Below, one piece after another: positions 1-6,744 of a stretch of 24,653 nucleotides of DNA. Within the stretch, counting starts at the first letter, position 1. Each line of letters begins with the position of its first letter. The DNA is from Deltaproteobacteria bacterium UBA2221. GTDB taxonomy: Bacteria; Desulfobacterota; Syntrophorhabdia; Syntrophorhabdales; WCHB1-27. A model generated the notes under the pieces. That model made no database searches. It was not told the DNA's origin and saw only the letters and a program-made list of their open reading frames with translations. The stretch covers positions 11,411 through 36,063 of the forward strand of contig DCUF01000057.1 in the NCBI GenBank assembly GCA_002328485.1, in the 5' to 3' direction. The translations under genes were made by a program, and so were the position numbers.

Positions 1-443
1 CCGATGGCCGCGGCCATGGGCTCTTCAATGAGATAGACCTCCCGTGCGCCCGCCGATTCGGCCGATTCCTTCACCGCCCTTTTTTCTACCGGCGTGATCC
101 CTGAGGGGACGGAAATGACGATCCTGGGTCGGGCGTAAGACTTCCTGTTGTGTATCTTCTGGATGAAGTACTTGAGCATCGCCTCCGTCACTTCAAAGTC
201 GGCTATAACGCCGTCTTTCAGAGGACGGATGGCGACAATGCTGCCCGGTGTCTTGCCGAGCATCCTTTTTGCTTCTTCTCCAACGGCGATTACCCTTTTT
301 ACACCCCGTCCATCCTGATGGACTGCGACGACGGACGGTTCGTTTGTAACTATCCCTTTTCCCTTAAGATAAACGAGAGTATTTGCCGTGCCCAGGTCTA
401 TCGCCAGGTCTTTTGACATGAATCCGAACAATGCATCAAGCAT
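1..443 (-). CDS. mreB: Rod shape-determining protein MreB (N-terminal part, runs off the left edge)
   Basis: MreB is the bacterial actin homologue that forms membrane-associated filaments and directs lateral peptidoglycan synthesis. The visible 147 codons read MLDALFGFMSKDLAIDLGTA and continue with the actin phosphate-1 signature (DLGTANTLVY), the stretch GEEAKRMLGKTP, the segment IRPLKDGVIADF and, near the edge, PSGITPVEKRAVKES and EEPMAAAI, all typical MreB blocks. The start is the ATG whose complement lies at 441-443; an AAGGAG ribosome site precedes it by about 8 nt. The ATG complementary to 445-447 leads to an immediate stop and is rejected. The gene is divergent from the chaperone gene at 616 and has a good sigma-70-like promoter in the shared spacer. 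The C-terminal half is outside the window. Family assignment is very secure. Confidence 0.97.
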   Translation of the reverse strand, partial: MLDALFGFMSKDLAIDLGTANTLVYLKGKGIVTNEPSVVAVHQDGRGVKRVIAVGEEAKRMLGKTPGSIVAIRPLKDGVIADFEVTEAMLKYFIQKIHNRKSYARPRIVISVPSGITPVEKRAVKESAESAGAREVYLIEEPMAAAI

Positions 444-545
444 GCATTTGTCTCCTTAATAGGTTTCTCAGGTCTGTCTTTTCGATTGCTCCCCCAGCTT
501 ATGCTACCACGCAGATTTAATGGGATTTGCCCGAAAATCCGCCAA

Positions 546-566
546 AGGTCTTGAAAAATAAGACCT
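546..566. repeat. Perfect inverted repeat AGGTCTT-N7-AAGACCT in the mreB/ppiD-like promoter region
   Basis: Arms at 546-552 and 560-566 are exactly complementary. The repeat overlaps the plus-strand -35 element and lies at the predicted transcription start of mreB. It could be an operator for a dimeric regulator or a 5'-leader hairpin of the mreB mRNA; the sequence does not decide. Confidence 0.55.
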
Positions 567-579
567 AATATACTATTTT
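551..579 (+). promoter_or_regulatory. Possible promoter for the 616 gene, overlapping the mreB promoter
   Basis: TTGAAA (551-556) and TATTTT (574-579) are 17 nt apart on the plus strand. The two opposed promoters would share almost the same DNA. The -10 element is weaker than that of the mreB promoter, so confidence is moderate. Confidence 0.4.
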
Positions 580-595
580 AGAATTTCAAAATCAA
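567..595 (-). promoter_or_regulatory. Sigma-70-type promoter for mreB
   Basis: On the minus strand TTGATT (complement of 590-595) and TATATT (complement of 567-572) are separated by exactly 17 nt. This places the transcription start near 560 and gives mreB an untranslated leader of about 115 nt. The leader would begin in a 7-bp inverted repeat (546-566). This is sequence match only. Confidence 0.6.
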
Positions 596-615
596 GCTAA
601 GAAGATGGAGAGAAC

Positions 616-2004
616 ATGCTGAAATTTATGCGCAGACATGCCACCGGTTGGATGATCAAAATCATGTTCGGTCTCATCATTATAGTGTTCGTTTTTTGGG
701 GCGTCGGCAGTTACAAGGAACGGGAGATGGTGGTGGCCGAGGTGGGATCTTCCAAGATAGTGATGAGTGAATACAGCGAGGCCTATAAGAGGCTCTACAA
801 CAGATACCGCACGCTCTACGCGGATCGGTTTGACGAGAATGTCTTGAATGGCCTGAAGCTGAAAGAAAAGGCCATCGATCAGGTAGTGGAGAAGCATCTC
901 TTGTTACTCAAAGCCAAAGAGCTTCACATCGGTGTGTCTGACCGCGAGTTCTCGGAGTATGTGCAGTCGATCGCTGCGTTCACGAGAGATGGTCGATTCG
1001 ATCAGAAGACGTACGAACAGGTCCTCAAGCGTGAAGGCATGGACCCCAAGAAATTTGAAAAGAGCGAGCGAGAGGCCATGATCGTTGCCAAACTGATGGC
1101 TGTGTTACAGGATCATGGACTCTCCATGGATGATCGAGACATGGAGAAGAGCTACAAGGAGGAACGGGGCCTGGTTAGACTCGGATACGCGGCCTTTGAG
1201 CCGGGTGATTTCGAGAAGGGCGTCACGGTTGGGGAGAAGGAGATCGCCGATATCTACGAGCGGGAAAAGGCTGTCCACAAGACGGAGGACGCCTACCACC
1301 TCCGCTATATCACCATAGATGGCAGGAGCCCCGTAAAGGATGATCAGGCCTACATGGAGCTCTTGAAGTCACCCGATATTCAGGCCTACGGGAAGGCAAA
1401 GGGGCTCGACGTCGTCGACCTTGGTGTCATGAAGGAGGGTGAGATCCTGAAGCGTTTGGACCGCTTCAGGCCGGCGGAATGGCTGAAGGGGATGAGGAAG
1501 GGGGATATATCCCTTCCTATCAGGGATGACGCAAAATCATATATCTTTCAAGTTGTGGACAGCGAAGGCGGAAAGGCCCTGGACCAACAGGAGGCCTACA
1601 AGTCGATAAGGGCGCGGATCACGTCCGAGAGGGCTAAGATGATGGCAAAAACCAAAGCCGAAGCAGCCCTTACCGATAAGTCGATCCATTTTTCCAGGGA
1701 CACGGGATATCTGGCCCGGACATCAACTGCCATTCCTTCTCTAGGCCCGGTGCCGGCGGAGCACTCCGGTATTTTCTTCCTTACAGCAGACAAGAGGATC
1801 TACGATAAACCGGTGGAGATCTCTAAAAAATACTATATTTTCGGATTTGAGGACGAGAAAACGCCTGACAAATCGCAGTATGAACGGGAGAAACAGGCAT
1901 ACAGGCAATACTATGTCGCCAAGGCGAGGGAGAGCCTCCTCGCTTCCGTGAAAGAGGATCTGAAGAAGAAGATAAAGGTAAAGGTGGACCACGAAGCGCT
2001 GTAA
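616..2004 (+). CDS. SurA N-terminal domain / PpiD-like periplasmic folding chaperone
   Basis: This 462-residue protein is probably an inner-membrane-anchored periplasmic chaperone of the PpiD/SurA group, which assists folding of exported and outer-membrane proteins. A short cytoplasmic N-terminus (MLKFMRRHATGW) leads into one transmembrane helix at about residues 12-32, followed by a SurA-type helical domain to about residue 190. Residues about 225-345 show a parvulin-like pattern (DLGVMKEGEI, then KGDISLPI and YIFQVVD), but the domain is poorly conserved, so peptidyl-prolyl isomerase activity is uncertain. E. coli PpiD is about 620 residues; this one is shorter. The ATG start has GGAG 5 nt upstream. 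It heads the rightward set that includes tsaD and rsmA, but is separated from tsaD by a repeat-bearing spacer. Confidence 0.85.
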   Translation: MLKFMRRHATGWMIKIMFGLIIIVFVFWGVGSYKEREMVVAEVGSSKIVMSEYSEAYKRLYNRYRTLYADRFDENVLNGLKLKEKAIDQVVEKHLLLLKAKELHIGVSDREFSEYVQSIAAFTRDGRFDQKTYEQVLKREGMDPKKFEKSEREAMIVAKLMAVLQDHGLSMDDRDMEKSYKEERGLVRLGYAAFEPGDFEKGVTVGEKEIADIYEREKAVHKTEDAYHLRYITIDGRSPVKDDQAYMELLKSPDIQAYGKAKGLDVVDLGVMKEGEILKRLDRFRPAEWLKGMRKGDISLPIRDDAKSYIFQVVDSEGGKALDQQEAYKSIRARITSERAKMMAKTKAEAALTDKSIHFSRDTGYLARTSTAIPSLGPVPAEHSGIFFLTADKRIYDKPVEISKKYYIFGFEDEKTPDKSQYEREKQAYRQYYVAKARESLLASVKEDLKKKIKVKVDHEAL

Positions 2005-2025
2005 GACGGTGTATAGTGGAAGGAC

Positions 2026-2143
2026 AGTGTTTAGTGTTTAGTGAAAAGACAGGGTACGAATCGAATGAAGGCTCATATGGTCAGCACCTCGGGGTAAACG
2101 GCCCATACTCCGGGCCAAACACCAAACTCCAAACACCAAACAC
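2026..2143. repeat. Heptamer-repeat array with complementary second arm
   Basis: In the 148-bp spacer before tsaD, the word AGTGTTT is repeated in phase at 2026-2043 (period 7). At 2115-2143 the complement of a related word occurs four times; read on the minus strand it is GTGTTTG, GTGTTTG, GAGTTTG, GTGTTTG. The two arms can pair imperfectly around a loop of about 70 nt. No coding potential is seen here. Three other intergenic spaces in the window hold similar arrays. Confidence 0.75.
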
Positions 2144-2152
2144 GGCCCTCTC

Positions 2153-3154
2153 GTGATTGTCCTTGGCATCGATACATCCTGCGACGACACCTCTCTTGCG
2201 GTGCTCAAGGACCGCAGGGAGATACTGTCAAATGTGGTTTCGAGCCAGGTGCCCCTTCACCGACTATTCGGGGGAGTCGTTCCTGAGATCGCATCGAGAA
2301 AACACGTAGAGCTGGTGGACGTGGTCTATCGCGAGGCGATGGAGCAGGCCGGTCTATCGCTCAGCGATGTGGACGTTGTGGCTGTTACCCAGGGGCCGGG
2401 GCTTATCGGGTCTGTTCTGGTGGGGCTTTGTTTTGCCAAAGGCCTTTCCCAGGCGTCACAGAAGCCGCTGATCGGCGTGAACCATATTGAAGCACATGCC
2501 CTGAGTATCTTCCTCGACCAGGAGATCGATTTTCCTTTTCTGGCCCTCATCGTGTCAGGGGGCCACTCGGTCATCCTCCTGTTCACAGAACCCGCACGGT
2601 TCAGCATGATTGGAACAACCAGGGACGACGCGGTCGGCGAAGCCTTTGACAAGATCGCAAAATACCTTGGGCTGGGATATCCCGGTGGCAAAGTCATTGA
2701 GGATGGAGCCAAAAGCGGGCGAGGCGATTCCGTATCATTCCCGAGGCCCATGATCGATGAAAAGAATTACGATTTTTCTTTCAGTGGTTTAAAGACAGCC
2801 TTCATAAACTATGTGAAGAAAAATGGAATAAGTGATTCTAATCGTTCAGATATACTTGCTTCTTTCCAGGAAGCTGCCTGTGATATCCTGGCCTTCAAAA
2901 CCTTGAAGGCTGCCAAGGATTTGGGAATTCGCCGTATCGTGCTCGGCGGAGGCGTTGCGTCCAACGGGCGGCTGAGGGAAGTCTTTTTTGAAAGGGCCGA
3001 GACCGAGGGTATCTCCGTCCATGTCCCCCCTTCAAAGCTGTGTACGGATAACGGGGCGATGGTCGCGGTGACGGGCCACTTCTACGCCTCCTTGAATCGG
3101 TTCTCCCCCCTGGATATCAAAGGCTATTCCCGAATGTCGTGGAAGGCATGCTAA
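2153..3154 (+). CDS. tsaD: tRNA N6-adenosine threonylcarbamoyltransferase TsaD
   Basis: TsaD transfers the threonylcarbamoyl group from TC-AMP to A37 of tRNAs that read ANN codons, working in the cytoplasm with TsaB and TsaE. The 333-residue product has the normal family length. It opens with the ASKHA fold segment VLGIDTSCDDTSLAV, carries the metal-binding motif HIEAH at residues 111-115, the SGGHS loop at about 134-138, and FDKIAKYLGLGYPGG and LGGGVASNGRLR further on. Translation starts at GTG; no clear ribosome site is visible because a heptamer array fills the space just upstream. The 3' end overlaps the start of rsmA, so the two are translationally linked. TsaB and TsaE are not in the window. 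Confidence 0.97.
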   Translation: MIVLGIDTSCDDTSLAVLKDRREILSNVVSSQVPLHRLFGGVVPEIASRKHVELVDVVYREAMEQAGLSLSDVDVVAVTQGPGLIGSVLVGLCFAKGLSQASQKPLIGVNHIEAHALSIFLDQEIDFPFLALIVSGGHSVILLFTEPARFSMIGTTRDDAVGEAFDKIAKYLGLGYPGGKVIEDGAKSGRGDSVSFPRPMIDEKNYDFSFSGLKTAFINYVKKNGISDSNRSDILASFQEAACDILAFKTLKAAKDLGIRRIVLGGGVASNGRLREVFFERAETEGISVHVPPSKLCTDNGAMVAVTGHFYASLNRFSPLDIKGYSRMSWKAC

Positions 3155-3936
3155 AGAGGAGCCTTTCCCAGAATCTTCTTAAGGACCCGAATCTCCTCAG
3201 AAAGTTGGTCAGACTGGCGGGAATCGGGAGCGACGACGTTGTGGTGGAGATAGGGTCCGGCCAGGGTGATCTGACAGCCCGATTGGCAGAAGCCGCCCAT
3301 TTGGTTTATGCCGTGGAACTTGATCGTACCTTTGAAGCCTACCTTGCCCGCGTGCAGCGGGACTCGGGGAACGTAAAGCTGACCCTCAATGACATTATGA
3401 AAGTCTCCCTATCGGAGCTGTCGGGCGGCCATATAGTGCGGGTGGTGGGGAATATCCCCTATCATTTGACCGGGAACATCCTCTTTAAGCTCCTCGAGGA
3501 GAAGGACGTTGTTCGGGATGCCCACCTGACCATCCAGCGGGAGGTGGCCGAGAGGATTGCCAGTGGCCCGGGATCAAGAGATTACGGCGCCTTGTCGGTG
3601 ATCTTCCAACTTTATGGGTCGGTCAAGATCCTCCTGTACCTCAAGGCCGCCCTTTTTGTTCCTCCCCCTAAGGTTGACAGCGCCTTTGTGTCCATTGTTT
3701 TTAAGGACAGGGAGACGGTGGCTGATCCAGGGCTCATCGATTTTGTTAAGCTCTGTTTCTTTTACAAAAGAAAATATCTGAGACACTCTCTTGAGAGGCG
3801 ATATGACCGGAACGTGATAGGAGAGCTTTTTTCACGGATGGGATTCGATGTTTCAAAAAGGGCAGAGGAGATCGAGCCCTGGCTATTTCGGGAGATGTTT
3901 GAATTTATGGAGGGTAAGGAGAGGATAGATGGGTGA
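3148..3936 (+). CDS. rsmA: 16S rRNA (adenine(1518)-N(6)/adenine(1519)-N(6))-dimethyltransferase
   Basis: RsmA (KsgA) dimethylates two adjacent adenines in helix 45 of 16S rRNA late in small-subunit assembly, using S-adenosylmethionine. The protein shows the SAM-binding motif VVEIGSGQGDLTARL (about residues 32-46), the acidic residue after motif II (YAVELDR) and the catalytic NIPY motif at residues 102-105, which marks N6-adenine methylation. The N-terminal motif usually written KKSLGQNFL appears here as KRSLSQNLL, a small departure. I chose the ATG at 3148 (262 aa); a GTG at 3139 in the same frame would add three residues, and neither has a well-spaced ribosome site. The gene overlaps tsaD at its start and the next gene by 8 nt at its end. 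Confidence 0.96.
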   Translation: MLKRSLSQNLLKDPNLLRKLVRLAGIGSDDVVVEIGSGQGDLTARLAEAAHLVYAVELDRTFEAYLARVQRDSGNVKLTLNDIMKVSLSELSGGHIVRVVGNIPYHLTGNILFKLLEEKDVVRDAHLTIQREVAERIASGPGSRDYGALSVIFQLYGSVKILLYLKAALFVPPPKVDSAFVSIVFKDRETVADPGLIDFVKLCFFYKRKYLRHSLERRYDRNVIGELFSRMGFDVSKRAEEIEPWLFREMFEFMEGKERIDG

Positions 3937-4909
3937 AAGGGTGGGTTTTACGACGAGCGTGCCCGTTGAGGTACTCTTTGCAGCCGGTCTCGTCCCCTGC
4001 GATCTCAACAACCTCTTTATCACCGATGCTTACCCCCAGCGGCAGGTGGAGCGGGCCGAGACGGACGGTTTCCCCAAGAATCTCTGTAATTGGATCAAGG
4101 GGATCTACGGCGTGGTGCTATCCCAAGGGGTGAATACCGTGGTTTGCGTGATGGAGGGGGATTGCAGCAATACGAGGGCCTTGGCAGAGATCCTGACCTA
4201 CAAGGGCGTGAGGGTCGTCCCTTTTTCCTACCCTTACGATAGGGACCGGGCCGGCCTTGAGCGTGAGATCGAGAAATTCAGAGGTGCTTTCGGAGCGGGC
4301 AGGGGAGATATTCAAGAGGTTGAAAAGGTCCTGGAACGGGTGCGCAGGAACCTGGCGGAGATTGATCGATTGACCTGGGAGGATGGTCTGGTTTCGGGCA
4401 GGGAGAACAACGCCTGGCTCCTCTCCGCTTCCGACATGGAAGGTGACTGTAGACAGTATGAGGCGAGGTCATCGGAGTTCCTTTCGGAAGTGGGAAAACG
4501 AGAGAAGCAGGTGGGCATACGCATCGGCTACGTAGGTGTACCCCCCATTACAACAGATCTCTACGATTTCCTCGAAAACCTTGGTTGTCAGGTGGTTTAT
4601 AACGAGGTGCAGCGGCAATTTTCGCTGCCCTACTTTTCCTGTGGCATGATCGATCGCTATCTTCAATACACCTATCCCTACGGGATATTCCCTCGCATCG
4701 AGGATATCAAGACAGAGATTGCCCGCAGGAGGATAGAGGGCATTGTCCATTACGTGCAGGCTTTTTGCTATCGGGTGGTAGAGGATGTGATTTTGAGAGA
4801 GATGCTTGAGGTGCCGGTCTTGACCATCGAAGGGGATCTTCCGCGCGCCCTTGACGGGCGCACGAAGCTCCGACTGGAGGCCTTTGTGGAGATGCTGAAA
4901 GGGCGGTAA
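3929..4909 (+). CDS. 2-hydroxyacyl-CoA dehydratase family subunit (HgdB/FldC-like), orphan
   Basis: The 326-residue product belongs to the family of iron-sulfur subunits of (R)-2-hydroxyacyl-CoA dehydratases and benzoyl-CoA-type reductases (COG1775). The N-terminal block VPVEVLFAAGLVPCDLNN is the family start. Cysteines at 24, 53 (NLCNWIKG) and 79 (GDCSNT) sit where cluster ligands are found in the family. A second half (about 190-326) repeats the Rossmann-like fold, with IGYVGVPPI and VHYVQAFCYR. Known dehydratases need two such subunits plus an ATP-dependent activator; none is nearby, so the substrate cannot be named. The ATG has GGAG 7 nt upstream and overlaps rsmA by 8 nt, which implies co-translation with a ribosome-maturation gene. 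It could act in another reductive reaction. Confidence 0.88.
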   Translation: MGERVGFTTSVPVEVLFAAGLVPCDLNNLFITDAYPQRQVERAETDGFPKNLCNWIKGIYGVVLSQGVNTVVCVMEGDCSNTRALAEILTYKGVRVVPFSYPYDRDRAGLEREIEKFRGAFGAGRGDIQEVEKVLERVRRNLAEIDRLTWEDGLVSGRENNAWLLSASDMEGDCRQYEARSSEFLSEVGKREKQVGIRIGYVGVPPITTDLYDFLENLGCQVVYNEVQRQFSLPYFSCGMIDRYLQYTYPYGIFPRIEDIKTEIARRRIEGIVHYVQAFCYRVVEDVILREMLEVPVLTIEGDLPRALDGRTKLRLEAFVEMLKGR

Positions 4910-4920
4910 ACGAAAGAGGC

Positions 4921-5032
4921 GCGAAATGGCGAAATGGCGAAAAAGGGAGAGACGGCAAAATAGCACAGTAGTGAAATGGCAGAATAGGGGCAAATATCCT
5001 TCCCATTTCGCTATTTCCCCAATTTCCCATTT
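4921..5032. repeat. Octamer-repeat array (GCGAAATG word) with complementary second arm
   Basis: The spacer after the dehydratase gene begins with GCGAAATG in tandem at 4921-4936, continues with looser copies to about 4990 (GAAATGGC again at 4973-4980), and then carries the complementary words at 5002-5032. Read on the minus strand these are AAATGGG, AAATTGGGG, AAATAGCG and AAATGGG. The arrangement matches the array before tsaD but the word is different. Confidence 0.75.
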
Positions 5033-5052
5033 ACACCTTTTGTGTGTTTAGC

Positions 5053-5271
5053 ATGGAAAAGACCAAACGATTCATCATGTCACGGGAAGGGATAGGCTTC
5101 TTCAAAGCGATTCTCGAGTCCTACGAAGAGGTTGCCCTCCTCACCGTCCTTGACGGGAAACGAGGCGACATCCAGGTAATTTTCCCTGTCTGTTTTGAGG
5201 AGACGGTGGATGGTATCATCGCCGATATGGCGAGATTCGGCATTGCGTTCCAGGAGGTGGCAGATGTCTAG
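5053..5271 (+). CDS. DUF4911 domain-containing protein
   Basis: This small protein of 72 residues matches the size and pattern of DUF4911 proteins, which are of unknown function. It is predicted soluble, with a mixed alpha/beta pattern: a basic N-terminus (MEKTKRFIMSREGIGFFKAI), a hydrophobic strand (EEVALLTVLDGKRGDIQVIF) and an acidic C-terminal helix (VDGIIADMARFG). I chose the ATG at 5053; a GTG at 5044 in the same frame would add three residues. No ribosome site is evident for either. It overlaps tldD by 8 nt, and the tldD ribosome site lies inside its last codons, so the pair is almost certainly one operon. A role linked to TldD-type proteolysis is inference only. Confidence 0.8.
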   Translation: MEKTKRFIMSREGIGFFKAILESYEEVALLTVLDGKRGDIQVIFPVCFEETVDGIIADMARFGIAFQEVADV

Positions 5272-6646
5272 CGAGGAAAAGATTTTAGAAGCACTCCTGT
5301 CGGGTGGCGGGATCTACGCCGATATCTTCTCGGAAAGGAAGGAATACAGCCTCATACAAATGGAGTCGCAACGGATAGAGAAGCTCGAAAAAGGGGTAGA
5401 TGAAGGCGTCGGCCTGCGGCTGATCAAACCCTGGAAGACCTTCCTCGCCTCAACCACCTCCAAGGATAAGGATCGACTGATCGATCTGGCAAGATGGGTT
5501 TCTCAAACCGCGACGGATCCGGGAACGGCGGTGTCGAAGGAGATAAGCCAAATCAAGGCGAGATATCCTTTTCAGATCTCCGTTGATCCTTACGATGTGG
5601 ATATGCGGAAGAAACTGGATCTGGTCAAGGGGGTTGAGCTGGCTGCACGGAGGATGGAGCCAAGGATCAAACAGGTTAAGGTTGTTTACGGGGATACGAA
5701 GAAGAGAGTGACCATAGCGACGAGTGATGGTCTTTCCGTTGAGGATGACCGCACCCAGGTGGTGCTGAACCTTCTTATCGTGGGAGAGGCCAATAACGAA
5801 ATGCAGACCGCCTATGAGGCCATAGGTGGTTTCTACGGATTCGAGTTCTTTACGGAAGACCGTATAGAGCTACTGGTCCGCACCACCGTGAACCGCCTTT
5901 CCGGCCTCCTCTCGGCCATCGAGGCGCCCATGGGCATGAAAACCGTGGTCCTTTCCTCCGAAGCGGGCGGAACCATGGTCCATGAGGCCATCGGCCACGG
6001 CCTGGAGGCGGATCTGGCAATGGAGGGTCTGTCTTGTTATAAAGGTCTTCTCGGCCAGGAGATTGCGGGCCCTCTCGTCTCTATCGTCGACGATAAGACC
6101 GTTCCCCACCTGAGAGGCACCTATGCCTACGACGACGAAGGGTGCTTATCCGAGCGGACTGTCCTTGTGGAAAAGGGCATCCTCAAGAATTATCTCTTCG
6201 ATCGTTTCCACTCTTTGAAACACGGGAGGCCGTCGACCGCAAACGGCAGACGCGAATCGTTCAGATTCAGGCCGATACCCCGGATGAGCAACACCATGAT
6301 CCTCCCAGGGACCGACGATCCCGAAGGGATACTTCGATCGGTCGATGACGGTGTCCTCGTAAAGAAGATGGGTGGCGGTCAGGTGGATACGGTACGGGGT
6401 GATTTCGTGTTCGAGATCTCAGAGGGATACCTAATCAGCAAAGGGCAGATCGGGCCTATGATCAAGAATGCCACCATGATGGGAAACGGACCCAGGGCGC
6501 TCAAGGATATCGACATGGTGGGTACGGATCTCGGTGTGGGCATCGGCACGTGCGGCAAGGACGGGCAGGGCGTGCCCGTAGCCGATGCACAGCCAACCCT
6601 CAGGATTCACAATATCATCGTGGGAGGGAAGGGTGAGAAAGAGTGA
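5264..6646 (+). CDS. tldD: TldD/PmbA-family metalloprotease (TldD type)
   Basis: TldD is the zinc-bearing subunit of the TldD/TldE protease, which degrades unfolded peptides and trims leader peptides of some ribosomally made natural products. The 460-residue protein has the zinc motif HEAIGH at residues 240-245 within VHEAIGHGLEADL, and the downstream blocks GTYAYDDEG, NYLFDRFHSLKHG, PRMSNT and the C-terminal PTLRIHNIIVGG found in TldD. The start is fixed by a perfect AGGAGG at 5252-5257, 6 nt before the ATG; the same frame is open further upstream, but that stretch is only a shadow of the DUF4911 gene. No TldE (PmbA) partner is seen here, although in E. coli the two work as a heterodimer. 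Confidence 0.95.
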   Translation: MSSEEKILEALLSGGGIYADIFSERKEYSLIQMESQRIEKLEKGVDEGVGLRLIKPWKTFLASTTSKDKDRLIDLARWVSQTATDPGTAVSKEISQIKARYPFQISVDPYDVDMRKKLDLVKGVELAARRMEPRIKQVKVVYGDTKKRVTIATSDGLSVEDDRTQVVLNLLIVGEANNEMQTAYEAIGGFYGFEFFTEDRIELLVRTTVNRLSGLLSAIEAPMGMKTVVLSSEAGGTMVHEAIGHGLEADLAMEGLSCYKGLLGQEIAGPLVSIVDDKTVPHLRGTYAYDDEGCLSERTVLVEKGILKNYLFDRFHSLKHGRPSTANGRRESFRFRPIPRMSNTMILPGTDDPEGILRSVDDGVLVKKMGGGQVDTVRGDFVFEISEGYLISKGQIGPMIKNATMMGNGPRALKDIDMVGTDLGVGIGTCGKDGQGVPVADAQPTLRIHNIIVGGKGEKE

Positions 6647-6647
6647 C

Positions 6648-6740
6648 GGAGTGGCGCAGTGGACAGCGGTGAAGATCAGCCCTGGTGATTCTGCTTGATC
6701 CTCATCTGGGCCACTTGGGCACTACATTACTTGGCCACTT
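6648..6740. repeat. Imperfect inverted array of GTGGC-type words between convergent genes
   Basis: The space between the ends of tldD and dapL holds GGAGTGGCGCAGTGG at 6648-6662 and, at 6708-6740, the complementary words GGCCACTTGGGCACT and TTGGCCACTTC. The arms can pair imperfectly around a loop of about 45 nt and might act as a bidirectional terminator, but no T-run follows on either strand. It looks like the other intergenic word arrays in the window. Confidence 0.55.
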
Positions 6741-6744
6741 CTTC

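Noticed and set aside
2026..2143. CRISPR-like array
   Set aside because: Units are 7 nt without spacers, and arms are inverted; this is a simple-word array and not a CRISPR.
4469..4993. Open frame of 174 codons on the minus strand
   Set aside because: It starts inside the word array and runs antisense to the dehydratase gene; no recognisable protein pattern.
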